Part shown: piece by piece, positions 35,736 to 43,922 of the stretch
Position numbering within the stretch: the first letter of the stretch is position 1
Layout: each line of letters begins with the position of its first letter
Origin: Tenacibaculum larymnensis
GTDB taxonomy: Bacteria > Bacteroidota > Bacteroidia > Flavobacteriales > Flavobacteriaceae
Direction of reading: 5' to 3'
Assembly (NCBI RefSeq): GCF_028829235.1
Contig: NZ_JAIWJY010000001.1
Span: 434,001-498,000 of the forward strand
DNA: 64,000 nt
Notes under the pieces: model-generated
What the model was told of the DNA's origin: nothing
Databases searched by the model: none
The model's input: only the letters and a program-made list of their open reading frames with translations
Program-made: the position numbers and the translations under genes

Positions 35736-37658
35736 ATGAAGAAATTAATTATAATCATCTTTTTATTTTATGTATCGTTTTCTTGTTTTTCACAAGAAGA
35801 GAAGAAGAACGTAGATAATTTAATACAGCTGGCAATAGAAAAAAAGATAGATGATTATTATGATTTATATCGTTTTTTTCAACGTAAACGATTTAATAAA
35901 GAAGATATAGACTTTCTTTTAAGTGAAAGTCAAAAAAAAGAGTACAGGTTAGGTGAGGTATATGCTTATAACTTACTAGGAAGGCACTACAGAAACAACT
36001 CTTTTTTTGATAGTTCAATAGAGAATTATATGAAAGCTCTTGAATTATCAAGAGAAATAGAGGACGTAAATGCAGAAATTGTTACGCTCAATCAAATAGG
36101 AGTTGTATATAGAAGGCAAGATAAGATTAGAAATGCCTTAAATTATCATCAAATGGCACTCGAATTAGCGGATAAAATTGAGATTCCAGATGTTGATACT
36201 AAAATAAGCATAAGTATATCAAACAATAGTATTGGTAATATTTATCTGGCTCTTAAGCAATACCAACTAGCTTTAGAAAAGTTTAAAAAAGCAATTTTAA
36301 TTCAAGAAAAAACTGAAGACAAAAGAGGGTTGGCTATTAATCACCAAAATATGGGGCTTGCTTTTCAAAATTTAGGAGATATAGATGCTGCGTTAGAACA
36401 CTATAATAAATCTTTACAATATAATATAGAGAATAACTCAAGTATAGGAAAAGTTATTTGTCATAATAGTATTAGTAATGTTTTACTACTGCAAGGAAAG
36501 TATGAGGAAGCGTATAACTATATAAGTGAAGTGGTAGATCTTTCAGAGGAAATAGGAAACCAATATTACACATCTGATGTGTATGTTACGTTTGGAAACG
36601 TACAATTAAAGTTAGATAGTTTAGATAAAGCAAAAATATATTTAGAAAAAGGTTTAGAGGTAGCTAATAAGCATAAAATTCCTTCAGGAATTAATCAATC
36701 TAACTTGCACTTGTCTGAGCTGTATGAGAAACAAAAAAATTATGAAAAAGCGTATAGTTTTTATAAGAAAGCTATTGAAGGAGAGCGTAAAACGTTTAAT
36801 GATAAAAATATACTATACGTAAACAACCTTATTAATAAATATGATAATGAGGTAAGCAGAAATAAGATAAAAAATTTAGCAAAAGAGAATGAAATAGCAA
36901 AACTAAAATTATTACGAAATAGAAATGTTTTAATTATTGCATTAGTTTCTATAGCGTTGTTAGGCGTGTTGTTATATTCTATGTATAGGCAACGTTTATT
37001 AAATAATGACAAGAAAATATTAATGCTAGAACAGGAAGCTTTGAGAATTCAAATGAATCCGCATTTTGTATTTAATGCGTTAAACTCTATTAAGCTCTAT
37101 GTTATAAATAATGAACAGAAGAACGCAGTATATTATTTAAATAAATTTTCAAAATTAATTCGCAGCATTTTGGAGTCTTCATCTGTTAAGGAAGTAACGT
37201 TAAGTGAAGAGCTAAAAACAATGAATTTATATATGAGTATCGAGAACATTCGATTATCAAATGAAGTGAATTACATTGAAAATATTGATCCAAATGTAAA
37301 CATAGAAAGGATAAAAGTTCCACCATTAATATTGCAACCTTTTTTAGAAAACTCTATTTGGCATGGACTTTCATCTAAGAAAGGAAAAAAAGAAGTTTCA
37401 TTGTCGGTTACAAAAATATCAGATGAGTTTATACAAATTGATATTGTAGATAATGGAATTGGTAGGGATGCTGCTATGAAAATTAGAAAAAACAAATCGT
37501 TAAATCGTAGGTCTATAGGTATAGATTTAACTAAAGAACGATTGCGAAACTTTGCTAATGAGTATGCAAATAACTATTCATTAATTTATACAGATATAAT
37601 TGACGAAGAAGGAAATCCGAAAGGAACCAAAGTTTCGTTGAAAATACCAATCCTTTAA
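35736..37658 (+). CDS. TPR-containing LytS-type sensor histidine kinase
   Basis: 640 residues. A signal peptide (ending FSCFSQ) leads to a periplasmic sensor of about six tetratricopeptide repeats (residues 75-365, for example YAYNLLGRHYRNNSFFDSSI). A coiled-coil and one membrane segment follow near 396-416. The cytoplasmic part has the His_kinase motif NPHFVFNALNSIK with His443 and the ATPase N-box PPLILQPFLENSIWHG plus DNGIG. Signal unknown; the TPR array suggests a protein or peptide partner. Paired with the LytTR regulator just upstream. Its stop codon overlaps the convergent dinB stop. Confidence 0.94.
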   Translation: MKKLIIIIFLFYVSFSCFSQEEKKNVDNLIQLAIEKKIDDYYDLYRFFQRKRFNKEDIDFLLSESQKKEYRLGEVYAYNLLGRHYRNNSFFDSSIENYMKALELSREIEDVNAEIVTLNQIGVVYRRQDKIRNALNYHQMALELADKIEIPDVDTKISISISNNSIGNIYLALKQYQLALEKFKKAILIQEKTEDKRGLAINHQNMGLAFQNLGDIDAALEHYNKSLQYNIENNSSIGKVICHNSISNVLLLQGKYEEAYNYISEVVDLSEEIGNQYYTSDVYVTFGNVQLKLDSLDKAKIYLEKGLEVANKHKIPSGINQSNLHLSELYEKQKNYEKAYSFYKKAIEGERKTFNDKNILYVNNLINKYDNEVSRNKIKNLAKENEIAKLKLLRNRNVLIIALVSIALLGVLLYSMYRQRLLNNDKKILMLEQEALRIQMNPHFVFNALNSIKLYVINNEQKNAVYYLNKFSKLIRSILESSSVKEVTLSEELKTMNLYMSIENIRLSNEVNYIENIDPNVNIERIKVPPLILQPFLENSIWHGLSSKKGKKEVSLSVTKISDEFIQIDIVDNGIGRDAAMKIRKNKSLNRRSIGIDLTKERLRNFANEYANNYSLIYTDIIDEEGNPKGTKVSLKIPIL

Positions 37659-38737
37659 AAGTCAAACCGTAATTGAACCCAAACAGGTTCTTTTTTCTCT
37701 GTATTTAAGTTGCTAAAAGAAATGCCTAATAAGCGGACAGAGTTGTTAAGTGTATCTTGATACAATAGCTCTTTTACGATAGGATAGAACTCTTTTTTTA
37801 GCTGAAGGTAATGGTTGGTAGTTTTACTACGGGTTTGTTGCGTAAAATCGCTGTATTTAATTTTAAGAGTTACTGTTTTTCCTTTGGTGTTCGATTTTTT
37901 CATTCGACGCTCCAATTCATCAGCTATTTTTTCAAGACGCTCTAACATAAAAACTTCAGAAGATAAATTTTCTCGAAAAGTAGTTTCAGCAGCAATCGAT
38001 TTTCTAACGCGATTTGGCTTCACTTCCGAATTATGAATACCTCGAACAATATTGTAATAATGCAGTCCTGATTTTCCAAACAATTTACTGAGTTCTTCTA
38101 AAGATTTTTGTTTTAAATCTAATCCTGTAAATATACCTAAGTTGTGCATTTTAGCAGCGGTGACTTTTCCTACTCCATAAAATTTATTTACAGGAAGTTG
38201 TTCTAAAAACTCTATAACTTCTTCTGGATTGATAGTTTTTTGTCCGTTAGGCTTGTTAATGTCAGAAGCTACTTTGGCAATAAATTTATTAATAGAAATT
38301 CCTGCAGATGCTCGTAACTCTAATTCGTCCCATATTCGCTGACGAATTTCCTGAGCAATCATACTAGCAGATGGATTTCCTTTCTTATTTTCAGTAACAT
38401 CTAAATAAGCTTCATCCAAAGATAAAGGCTCTACCAAGTCGGTATAATCGTAAAAGATTTTTCTAATTTTTGAGGAAATTTCTTTGTAGCGATCAAATCT
38501 AGGAGGTACAAAAATGATGTGCGGACATTTTTGTTTAGCTAATACACCACTCATTGCAGAACGAACCCCAAATTTTCTAGCTTCATAGCTTGCCGCCGAA
38601 ACTACACCACGTATTTCGCTACCACCAACAGCAACAGGTTTTCCTCGCAATTCAGGATTATCCAATTGCTCTACAGATGCATAAAAAGCATCCATATCCA
38701 CATGAATAATTTTACGAAAAGGAGGTTGTAATTCCAT
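37655..38737 (-). CDS. dinB: DNA polymerase IV
   Basis: 360 residues. Y-family polymerase for translesion synthesis. Catalytic motifs: HVDMDAFYASVEQ at the N-terminus and SLDEAYLDVT near residue 105. The helix-hairpin-helix region (NKFYGVGKVTAAKMHNLGIF) and little-finger domain are present; the C-terminus is short and has no clear beta-clamp motif of the usual form, ending VWVQLRFDF. The stop overlaps that of the convergent kinase gene by 3 bp. The ACT-domain gene lies 9 bp upstream on the same strand. Confidence 0.95.
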   Translation of the reverse strand: MELQPPFRKIIHVDMDAFYASVEQLDNPELRGKPVAVGGSEIRGVVSAASYEARKFGVRSAMSGVLAKQKCPHIIFVPPRFDRYKEISSKIRKIFYDYTDLVEPLSLDEAYLDVTENKKGNPSASMIAQEIRQRIWDELELRASAGISINKFIAKVASDINKPNGQKTINPEEVIEFLEQLPVNKFYGVGKVTAAKMHNLGIFTGLDLKQKSLEELSKLFGKSGLHYYNIVRGIHNSEVKPNRVRKSIAAETTFRENLSSEVFMLERLEKIADELERRMKKSNTKGKTVTLKIKYSDFTQQTRSKTTNHYLQLKKEFYPIVKELLYQDTLNNSVRLLGISFSNLNTEKKEPVWVQLRFDF

Positions 38738-38746
38738 GAATACAAG

Positions 38747-39145
38747 CTAAACTGATTTCGATAGATTGGTTAAAACATCAATAGTTTTTGCTTCGTCTTT
38801 TTTGTCTACAAAAATATGATCATGATAAAAACCAGCAACAACATTACAACTTACATTATGTTTTGCTAATTCTGAAGAAAAAGCAGCGGTTAAGCCAACC
38901 GCATCTAAAGCAGAATGAATTTTTAAAGTAATCCAGGATGCTTTAAAACTGTAATCTAAACCTAAATTATCTGCAACTTCCTTTTCCAGAATTAAAGTCA
39001 TTCCTTCCAATTCTTTAAACATTCCAATTATATCTTTTGTATGGATATTGGATGTTTCCTGTACAGAAGTAAAAACATACTCTCCTTTGTTTACAAAAGG
39101 TTTCATTTCTTTAATAAGAACTGATAAATTCATTTCTCCAGACAT
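38747..39145 (-). CDS. ACT-domain protein (DUF2241-like)
   Basis: 132 residues in two ACT-like halves: the first from MNLSVLIKEMKP to about residue 65, the second with WITLKIHSALDAVGLTAAFS and NVSCNVVAGFYHDHIFV. Proteins of this type are thought to bind amino acids or other small ligands; no enzyme domain is attached. It precedes dinB by 9 bp and is probably co-transcribed with it, though no functional link is apparent. Confidence 0.85.
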   Translation of the reverse strand: MSGEMNLSVLIKEMKPFVNKGEYVFTSVQETSNIHTKDIIGMFKELEGMTLILEKEVADNLGLDYSFKASWITLKIHSALDAVGLTAAFSSELAKHNVSCNVVAGFYHDHIFVDKKDEAKTIDVLTNLSKSV

Positions 39146-39188
39146 GCTATCTATTTTAGATAAAATTACAGCTTTTTTTAAAACAACT

Positions 39189-39210
39189 AAAGCCCTCGTA
39201 AGAGAGCTTT
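39189..39210. terminator. Weak terminator after the ferredoxin gene
   Basis: AAAGCCCTC and GAGAGCTTT form a 9-bp stem with one mismatch and loop GTAA. The better T-run is on the + strand, the - strand run being weaker, so its use by the trhO-trhP-ferredoxin operon is likely but not certain. Confidence 0.4.
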
Positions 39211-39262
39211 TTGTTAGTCTTGATTCTTTTTTCTAACAGCGAAAGCGGTCTTTTCTCTAAAA

Positions 39263-39493
39263 CTATACTTGTTTTACTTCAATTATTTTAACAGGACATG
39301 CTTTTTTTGCTTCGTGAGCAGCTTCAAAAATACTGTCGTCGTGAGATTTTATAGTAAAGAAACCTTTCTTTTCTGTGGAATGTAATAAAACTGATTTTCC
39401 GTCCTTTTTCGACATTTGAAATTGTGCCGGAGCTAACTCAACACAATAATTACAGCCAATACATTTGTTTCTTTGTAAGGTAATTACAACCAT
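39263..39493 (-). CDS. Single-cluster [4Fe-4S] ferredoxin, 76 aa
   Basis: Cysteines C-x2-C-x2-C (CIGCNYC) near the N-terminus and the fourth in ACPVKII near the C-terminus, the pattern of one [4Fe-4S] cluster. The start codon shares one base with the stop of the U32 gene (TAATG), so it is the third member of a coupled operon with trhO and the trhP-like gene. That context suggests it delivers electrons or helps a cluster for the U32 enzyme; this is inference. Confidence 0.9.
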   Translation of the reverse strand: MVVITLQRNKCIGCNYCVELAPAQFQMSKKDGKSVLLHSTEKKGFFTIKSHDDSIFEAAHEAKKACPVKIIEVKQV

Positions 39494-40740
39494 TAGTTTT
39501 TAGCAAATTCGGTTTTTACAATTTTATATAATTTGTCTGAAGGACGAATTCTGAAATCTAACTTCATCGTAACTTCATCACCTTTGGTAGCGGTTTGTGC
39601 TTCTTTGTCGTTTACAAACATGCTCTTTAATTCCATTTCTTGAGCACCTGTTGTTGGCCCTGTAATTAAAATGGTATCACCAATTGCTAAATCGTATGCT
39701 TCAATCTTAAACTCTCCAACTTCTGCTTTAGGGAAATAGTGCATTCCCTTTCCTAAATACACCTTCTTTTGAGTAGCATGCGAACCAGGTTCTTTACTCC
39801 ACTCACCTAATTTCTGTCCTAAATAATAGCCATTCCAAAAACCACGATTGTATACTTTCTCCAGTTCTTGCATCCAGCTAATCACCTTCTCTTTATCGTA
39901 GGTTCCGTCATATAAACTATCAATAGCATCACGATAGCACTTAATAACTTTAGCTACATATTCTGGTGCACGACCACGACCTTCAATCTTCAATACTTTA
40001 ATACCAGCATCAGCCACTTGGTCTAAAAAATCGATAGTACATAAGTCTTTTGGAGACATGATATACTCATTGTCTAATTCCATTTCAAAACCAGATTCCT
40101 GATCGATTACCGTATATTTTTTACGGCAATTTTGTTTGCAAGCTCCCCTGTTTGCCGATGAGTTGTGTGAATGTAAACTCATATAACATTTACCAGAAAC
40201 TGCCATACAAAGTGCTCCGTGACCAAAAATTTCAATTTCTAACAAACGACCAGAAGGTCCTTTGATTTCTTCTTTTTCAATTTGCTCTGTAATTTTTTTT
40301 ACCTGACGTAAACTCAATTCTCTACTCAACACCACAGTATCAGCAAACATTGCATAAAACTTAACTGTTTCGATGTTGGTAATATTAATTTGAGTAGAAA
40401 TATGAACCTCCATACCTTCAGCTCTAGCCATTGCAATTACAGCTTGATCCATAGCGATTACGGCAGTAATATTAGCTTCTTTAGCTCTTTTAATTAAGGT
40501 TTTTACGATAGATAAATCATGATCGTATACAATAGTATTCAATGTTAAATACGTACGAACATTTTTCTCAGTACATCTACGAGAAATCTCTTCTAAATCA
40601 TCTAAGGTAAAATTGATAGATGCTCGAGCACGCATATTTAATTGTTCTACACCAAAGTATATAGAATCACATCCATTATCTAAAGCAGCTTGTAACGATT
40701 CAAAATTACCAGCAGGAGCCATTAACTCAATCTTTTGCAT
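39493..40740 (-). CDS. trhP: U32-family protein, TrhP-like tRNA hydroxylase
   Basis: 415 residues, the size of TrhP (YegQ/YrrO) rather than the short U32 relatives. Marks: MQKIELMAPAGNFESLQAAL, the signature IEIFGHGALCMAVSGKCYMS, and four conserved Cys around GACKQNCRKKY that hold the Fe-S cluster. In Escherichia coli and Bacillus subtilis TrhP makes 5-hydroxyuridine at tRNA position 34 without O2, using prephenate. The annotation peptidase is historical. It sits directly between the O2-dependent enzyme gene trhO and a ferredoxin gene, both with one-base overlaps. Assignment to TrhP rather than RlhA rests on length and context. Confidence 0.82.
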   Translation of the reverse strand: MQKIELMAPAGNFESLQAALDNGCDSIYFGVEQLNMRARASINFTLDDLEEISRRCTEKNVRTYLTLNTIVYDHDLSIVKTLIKRAKEANITAVIAMDQAVIAMARAEGMEVHISTQINITNIETVKFYAMFADTVVLSRELSLRQVKKITEQIEKEEIKGPSGRLLEIEIFGHGALCMAVSGKCYMSLHSHNSSANRGACKQNCRKKYTVIDQESGFEMELDNEYIMSPKDLCTIDFLDQVADAGIKVLKIEGRGRAPEYVAKVIKCYRDAIDSLYDGTYDKEKVISWMQELEKVYNRGFWNGYYLGQKLGEWSKEPGSHATQKKVYLGKGMHYFPKAEVGEFKIEAYDLAIGDTILITGPTTGAQEMELKSMFVNDKEAQTATKGDEVTMKLDFRIRPSDKLYKIVKTEFAKN

Positions 40741-41771
40741 TACTTTTTAAATTTTAAAGCTTCTGAACGTCCTTTTTTAAATATTTTATTACTTGCGTGT
40801 TTTCCTTTACGCAATTCTTTTTGTTCTTCGTATGGTAAATGAATGATGTCTTGACATTCAGGAGAACAGGTGTTTTCCATTTTCTCAGCACATTCATCAC
40901 ACTGAATAAATAGTAAGTGACAACCTTCGTTAGCACAGTTAGTATGGGTGTCGCAAGGTTTTCCGCATTGATGACAATTAGCAATTACATCATCAGAAAT
41001 CTTTTCAGCTCTTCTATGGTCAAAAACAAAATTCTTTCCTAAAAACTTGTTCTCTAAACCTTCTGATTTTACTTGACGTGTATATTCAATAATTCCTCCT
41101 TCAAGCTGAAAAACATTTTTAAAACCTTTGTGTTTGTAGTAAGCAGATGCTTTTTCACATCGAATACCACCAGTACAATACATTAATAAGTTTTTGTCTT
41201 CTTTATGGTCTTTTAAATCTTCTTCAATAATATCTAAAGAATCTCTAAACGTATCTACATCTGGAGTTACAGCCCCATCAAAATGTCCAATTTCACTTTC
41301 GTAATGATTACGCATATCTACACAAACCGTATTAGGGTTTGCTAGCATTTCATTAAACTCTTTTGCATTTAGGTGCACTCCTTTATCAGTAACATCAAAA
41401 GTGTCATCATTTAATCCGTCAGCAACAATCTTGTTACGAACTTTTACTTTTAGTTTTAAAAAGGATTTGTTGTCGTGTTCAATGGCAACATTCAAACGAA
41501 TTCCATTTAAAAAAGAAATACTATCTAACTGATCTTTTAAAGCTAAAAAGTTTTCAGATGGTACAGATATTTGAGCATTGATTCCTTCGTAAGAAACATA
41601 CGTTCTTCCTAAAACATCTAGCTCATTCCACTCAAGGAATAATTTATTTCTAAATAAAGTTGGATTTTCTATCTTATGATATTGATAGAATGAAATGGTA
41701 ATACGGTCTTTACCCGCATCGTCTATTAATTTAGCGCGTTCTTCAGCGCTTAACTTGTTGTACAGTTGCAT
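40740..41771 (-). CDS. trhO: Oxygen-dependent tRNA uridine(34) hydroxylase
   Basis: 343 residues from ATG 41771 (MQLYNKLSAEER); the upstream in-frame extension to 41828 would cover the promoter. The N-terminal domain (ISFYQYHKIENP, TYVSYEGINAQISVP) is followed by a rhodanese domain (VCVDMRNHYESEIGHFDGAV) with active Cys in MYCTGGIRCEKA, then a Cys-rich zinc-binding C-terminus (CHQCGKPCDTHTNC, CDECAEKMENTCSPEC). TrhO (YceA) makes ho5U34 with molecular oxygen. It leads a coupled operon with the trhP-like gene and ferredoxin. Confidence 0.93.
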   Translation of the reverse strand: MQLYNKLSAEERAKLIDDAGKDRITISFYQYHKIENPTLFRNKLFLEWNELDVLGRTYVSYEGINAQISVPSENFLALKDQLDSISFLNGIRLNVAIEHDNKSFLKLKVKVRNKIVADGLNDDTFDVTDKGVHLNAKEFNEMLANPNTVCVDMRNHYESEIGHFDGAVTPDVDTFRDSLDIIEEDLKDHKEDKNLLMYCTGGIRCEKASAYYKHKGFKNVFQLEGGIIEYTRQVKSEGLENKFLGKNFVFDHRRAEKISDDVIANCHQCGKPCDTHTNCANEGCHLLFIQCDECAEKMENTCSPECQDIIHLPYEEQKELRKGKHASNKIFKKGRSEALKFKK

Positions 41772-41825
41772 GCTATACTTTTTTAAGTTAAACAAATATG
41801 TTATGATTTTAGTAAAAAATCGGTG

Positions 41826-41833
41826 CAAATGTA
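41826..41833 (-). promoter_or_regulatory. -7 promoter element of the trhO operon
   Basis: On the - strand TACATTTG, an exact match to TAnnTTTG, 54 bp before the trhO start. It lies in the 225-bp divergent region shared with asd; the asd promoter was not resolved. Confidence 0.55.
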
Positions 41834-41996
41834 CTGATTTTTTGAGTTTTACTGTTTAAAACAACACTTTTTAATCAAAAGTGATATAATTTTAAACTTT
41901 AACGTATTTTTTTACACAATTAAGATACAACCAATTTGTTTTTTTTAAACCTTTGTAACATACAAACAATTAATTTTATACTCAAATAATAAAAAG

Positions 41997-43004
41997 ATGA
42001 GAGTAGCAGTAGTAGGCGCTACCGGAATGGTAGGTAATGTAATGTTACAAGTTTTAGCAGAACGTAATTTTCCAGTAACAGAATTAATTCCTGTTGCTTC
42101 AGAGCGTTCGGTAGGAAATAAAATAGAATTTAAAGGAACAAATTATACGGTGGTTGGTTTAGAAACCGCAGTGAAAATGCAACCTGATATTGCATTGTTT
42201 TCAGCAGGTGGAGACACTTCTTTAGAATGGGCTCCGAAGTTTGCAGCTGTTGGAACAACAGTAATTGATAATTCTTCAGCTTGGAGAATGGATCCAACCA
42301 AAAAACTAGTAGTTCCTGAAATCAATGGAGATGTATTAACTAGTGAAGATAAGATTATTGCAAACCCAAACTGCTCTACTATTCAGTTAGTAATGGCATT
42401 AGCTCCGTTACATAAAGAGTATAACATGAAACGCGTGGTGATTTCAACCTATCAATCAGTTTCGGGAACAGGTGTAAAAGCTGTTCAGCAACTGGATAAT
42501 GAAGAGGCTGGAGTTGAAGGAGAAATGGCGTATCCACATCCGATAGGAAGAAATGCATTACCTCATTGCGATGTATTCTTAGAAAACGGATATACTAAAG
42601 AAGAAATGAAGCTTGTAAAAGAACCTAAAAAGATTTTACGAGACGATTCTTTCGCAGTTACAGCAACAGCAGTTAGAATTCCAACAGCAGGAGGACATTC
42701 TGAGGCTGTAAATGTTCAGTTTGAAAACGATTTTGAGTTAGATAAAGTACGTGAGTTACTTGGTAAAACTGATGGTGTTATTGTACAAGATGATGTACAA
42801 AACAATGTATACCCTATGCCTATTTTAGCAAATAATAAAGATGAGGTTTTTGTGGGTAGAATTAGAAGAGATGAATCTCAACCAAATACGTTAAACATGT
42901 GGATTGTTGCAGATAATCTTCGCAAAGGAGCTGCAACCAATACTATTCAAATAGCAGAATATTTAGTAGCTAACAATTTGGTTAAACCATCTGTTACTGC
43001 ATAA
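41997..43004 (+). CDS. asd: Aspartate-semialdehyde dehydrogenase
   Basis: 335 residues. It reduces aspartyl phosphate to the semialdehyde in the lysine, threonine, methionine and cell-wall diaminopimelate pathways. NADP site GATGMVGNVMLQVLAER at the N-terminus; active-site Cys in IANPNCSTIQLVMAL; substrate-binding region VSGTG and the conserved His in AGGHSEAVNV. Length is normal. It is a single-gene unit bounded by a terminator that lies just before the next gene. Confidence 0.97.
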   Translation: MRVAVVGATGMVGNVMLQVLAERNFPVTELIPVASERSVGNKIEFKGTNYTVVGLETAVKMQPDIALFSAGGDTSLEWAPKFAAVGTTVIDNSSAWRMDPTKKLVVPEINGDVLTSEDKIIANPNCSTIQLVMALAPLHKEYNMKRVVISTYQSVSGTGVKAVQQLDNEEAGVEGEMAYPHPIGRNALPHCDVFLENGYTKEEMKLVKEPKKILRDDSFAVTATAVRIPTAGGHSEAVNVQFENDFELDKVRELLGKTDGVIVQDDVQNNVYPMPILANNKDEVFVGRIRRDESQPNTLNMWIVADNLRKGAATNTIQIAEYLVANNLVKPSVTA

Positions 43005-43027
43005 AATAATTTATAATAATACTTTTA

Positions 43028-43055
43028 AAATCCTGTGCTTATAAGTGCAGGATTT
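43028..43055 (+). terminator. Terminator of asd
   Basis: AAATCCTG pairs with CAGGATTT around a small inner palindrome (CTTATAAG), then a T-run. It ends 13 bp before the HD-hydrolase ATG at 43069, which is the reason for preferring that start over the in-frame ATG at 43045. Confidence 0.75.
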
Positions 43056-43068
43056 TTATTTTTGGATA

Positions 43069-43722
43069 ATGAACAAAGAACAAATAATACAAAACACCAT
43101 TGAGTTTGTAAAAGAAACTTTACAAGGAGCAGAAGGCGGACATGATTTTTTTCACATTGAACGAGTTTATAAAAATGCTTTGTTGATTGCAAAAGATGAA
43201 AAAGTTGATGAATTTGTGGTTTCTTTAGGAGCATTGTTGCATGATATAGCTGATAGTAAATTTCATGATGGAGATGAAACTGTTGGTCCGCAAAAAGCAA
43301 GAGCTTTTCTTGAAAGTCAAAAAGTATCAGAAGAAATAATTACTCATATAGAAAAAATCATCACTAATATCTCTTTTAAAGGAGGAAACTTTAAACAAAA
43401 CTTCACTTCTCCTGAGTTAAATGTTGTTCAAGATGCTGATAGACTAGATGCCATTGGAGCTGTAGGAATAGCTCGTTGCTTTAATTACGGAGGGTTTAAA
43501 AACAGGGAGCTTTATAATCCAGAGGTTACCCCAAATTTAAATATGACTAAAGAAGAATATAAAAAGTCTACAGCGCCTACAATTAATCACTTTTATGAAA
43601 AACTTTTGCTTTTAAAAGATAAGATGAATACTACTACGGGAAAATCAATTGCAGAACAGAGGCATACTTACATGGAAGGTTTTTTAGAACAGTTTTATAA
43701 AGAATGGAATGGAAAGAATTAG
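43069..43722 (+). CDS. HD-domain phosphohydrolase (YpgQ/YedJ-like)
   Basis: 217 residues from ATG 43069 (MNKEQIIQNT). HD metal-site residues: His in HDFFHIERVYKNAL, HD in ALLHDIADSKFHDGD, and the distal Asp in VVQDADRLDAIGAVGIARCF. This subgroup includes pyrophosphohydrolases acting on nucleotides in Bacillus subtilis; the substrate here is unknown. It starts right after the asd terminator, so it has its own promoter or relies on read-through. Confidence 0.9.
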   Translation: MNKEQIIQNTIEFVKETLQGAEGGHDFFHIERVYKNALLIAKDEKVDEFVVSLGALLHDIADSKFHDGDETVGPQKARAFLESQKVSEEIITHIEKIITNISFKGGNFKQNFTSPELNVVQDADRLDAIGAVGIARCFNYGGFKNRELYNPEVTPNLNMTKEEYKKSTAPTINHFYEKLLLLKDKMNTTTGKSIAEQRHTYMEGFLEQFYKEWNGKN

Positions 43723-43781
43723 TGTTTATTGTGTTAATAATGTAAAGATTGTGTTGTTTTAATAAAAAGTTTACGTTAAAA

Positions 43782-43812
43782 TTTGGATGTTATTGAATTT
43801 AGTATATATTTG
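43782..43812 (+). promoter_or_regulatory. Consensus promoter in a convergent intergenic region
   Basis: TTTG at 43782-43785, a 19-bp spacer and TATATTTG at 43805-43812 match the Bacteroidota housekeeping promoter (TTTG, 19-20 bp, TAnnTTTG) exactly. It points to the right, where no coding gene begins. It is the best promoter match in the window. Confidence 0.65.
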
Positions 43813-43825
43813 CTTCAGTTAATAA

Positions 43826-43850
43826 CCCCCATTTTATTAATGTAATCCCC
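43826..43850. promoter_or_regulatory. C-run direct repeat, copy 2
   Basis: CCCCC, 16 bases, CCCC, flanked by TTAAT and TT as in copy 1 at 34775-34800; C-run starts are 21 bp apart. It begins 14 bases after the -7 box. Copy 1 lies 15 bases after its - strand -7 box but in the opposite sense relative to the promoter. Confidence 0.4.
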
Positions 43851-43860
43851 TTATTGTAAA

Positions 43861-43891
43861 AATAGCATCTAAATTTTATTTAGATGCTATT
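43861..43891. terminator. Bidirectional terminator
   Basis: A perfect 13-bp stem AATAGCATCTAAA with loop TTTTA, T-runs on both sides. It ends the candidate small RNA and HD gene on the + strand and the holB-to-crotonase operon on the - strand. Confidence 0.85.
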
Positions 43892-43922
43892 TTTTTATGT
43901 AGAATATTCTTTAAAAAAGGTA

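Larger units (their letters stand above)
43818..43897 (+). ncRNA. Candidate small RNA, about 80 nt
   Basis: Starts a few bases after a consensus promoter and ends at a 13-bp terminator hairpin with a T-run. It has no coding capacity. Its 5' half carries CCCCC-16 nt-CCCC in single-stranded-looking AU sequence, and this segment is complementary to the candidate RNA on the - strand at 34.8 kb (about 28 of 33 positions). The flanking genes converge here, so the promoter cannot serve either of them. No family is recognised; the known Flavobacteria RNA motifs (such as Flavo-1) could not be tested. Confidence 0.5.

Noticed and set aside
43045..43068. Upstream ATG for the HD hydrolase
   Set aside because: It lies in the asd terminator hairpin, and the conserved protein starts at 43069.
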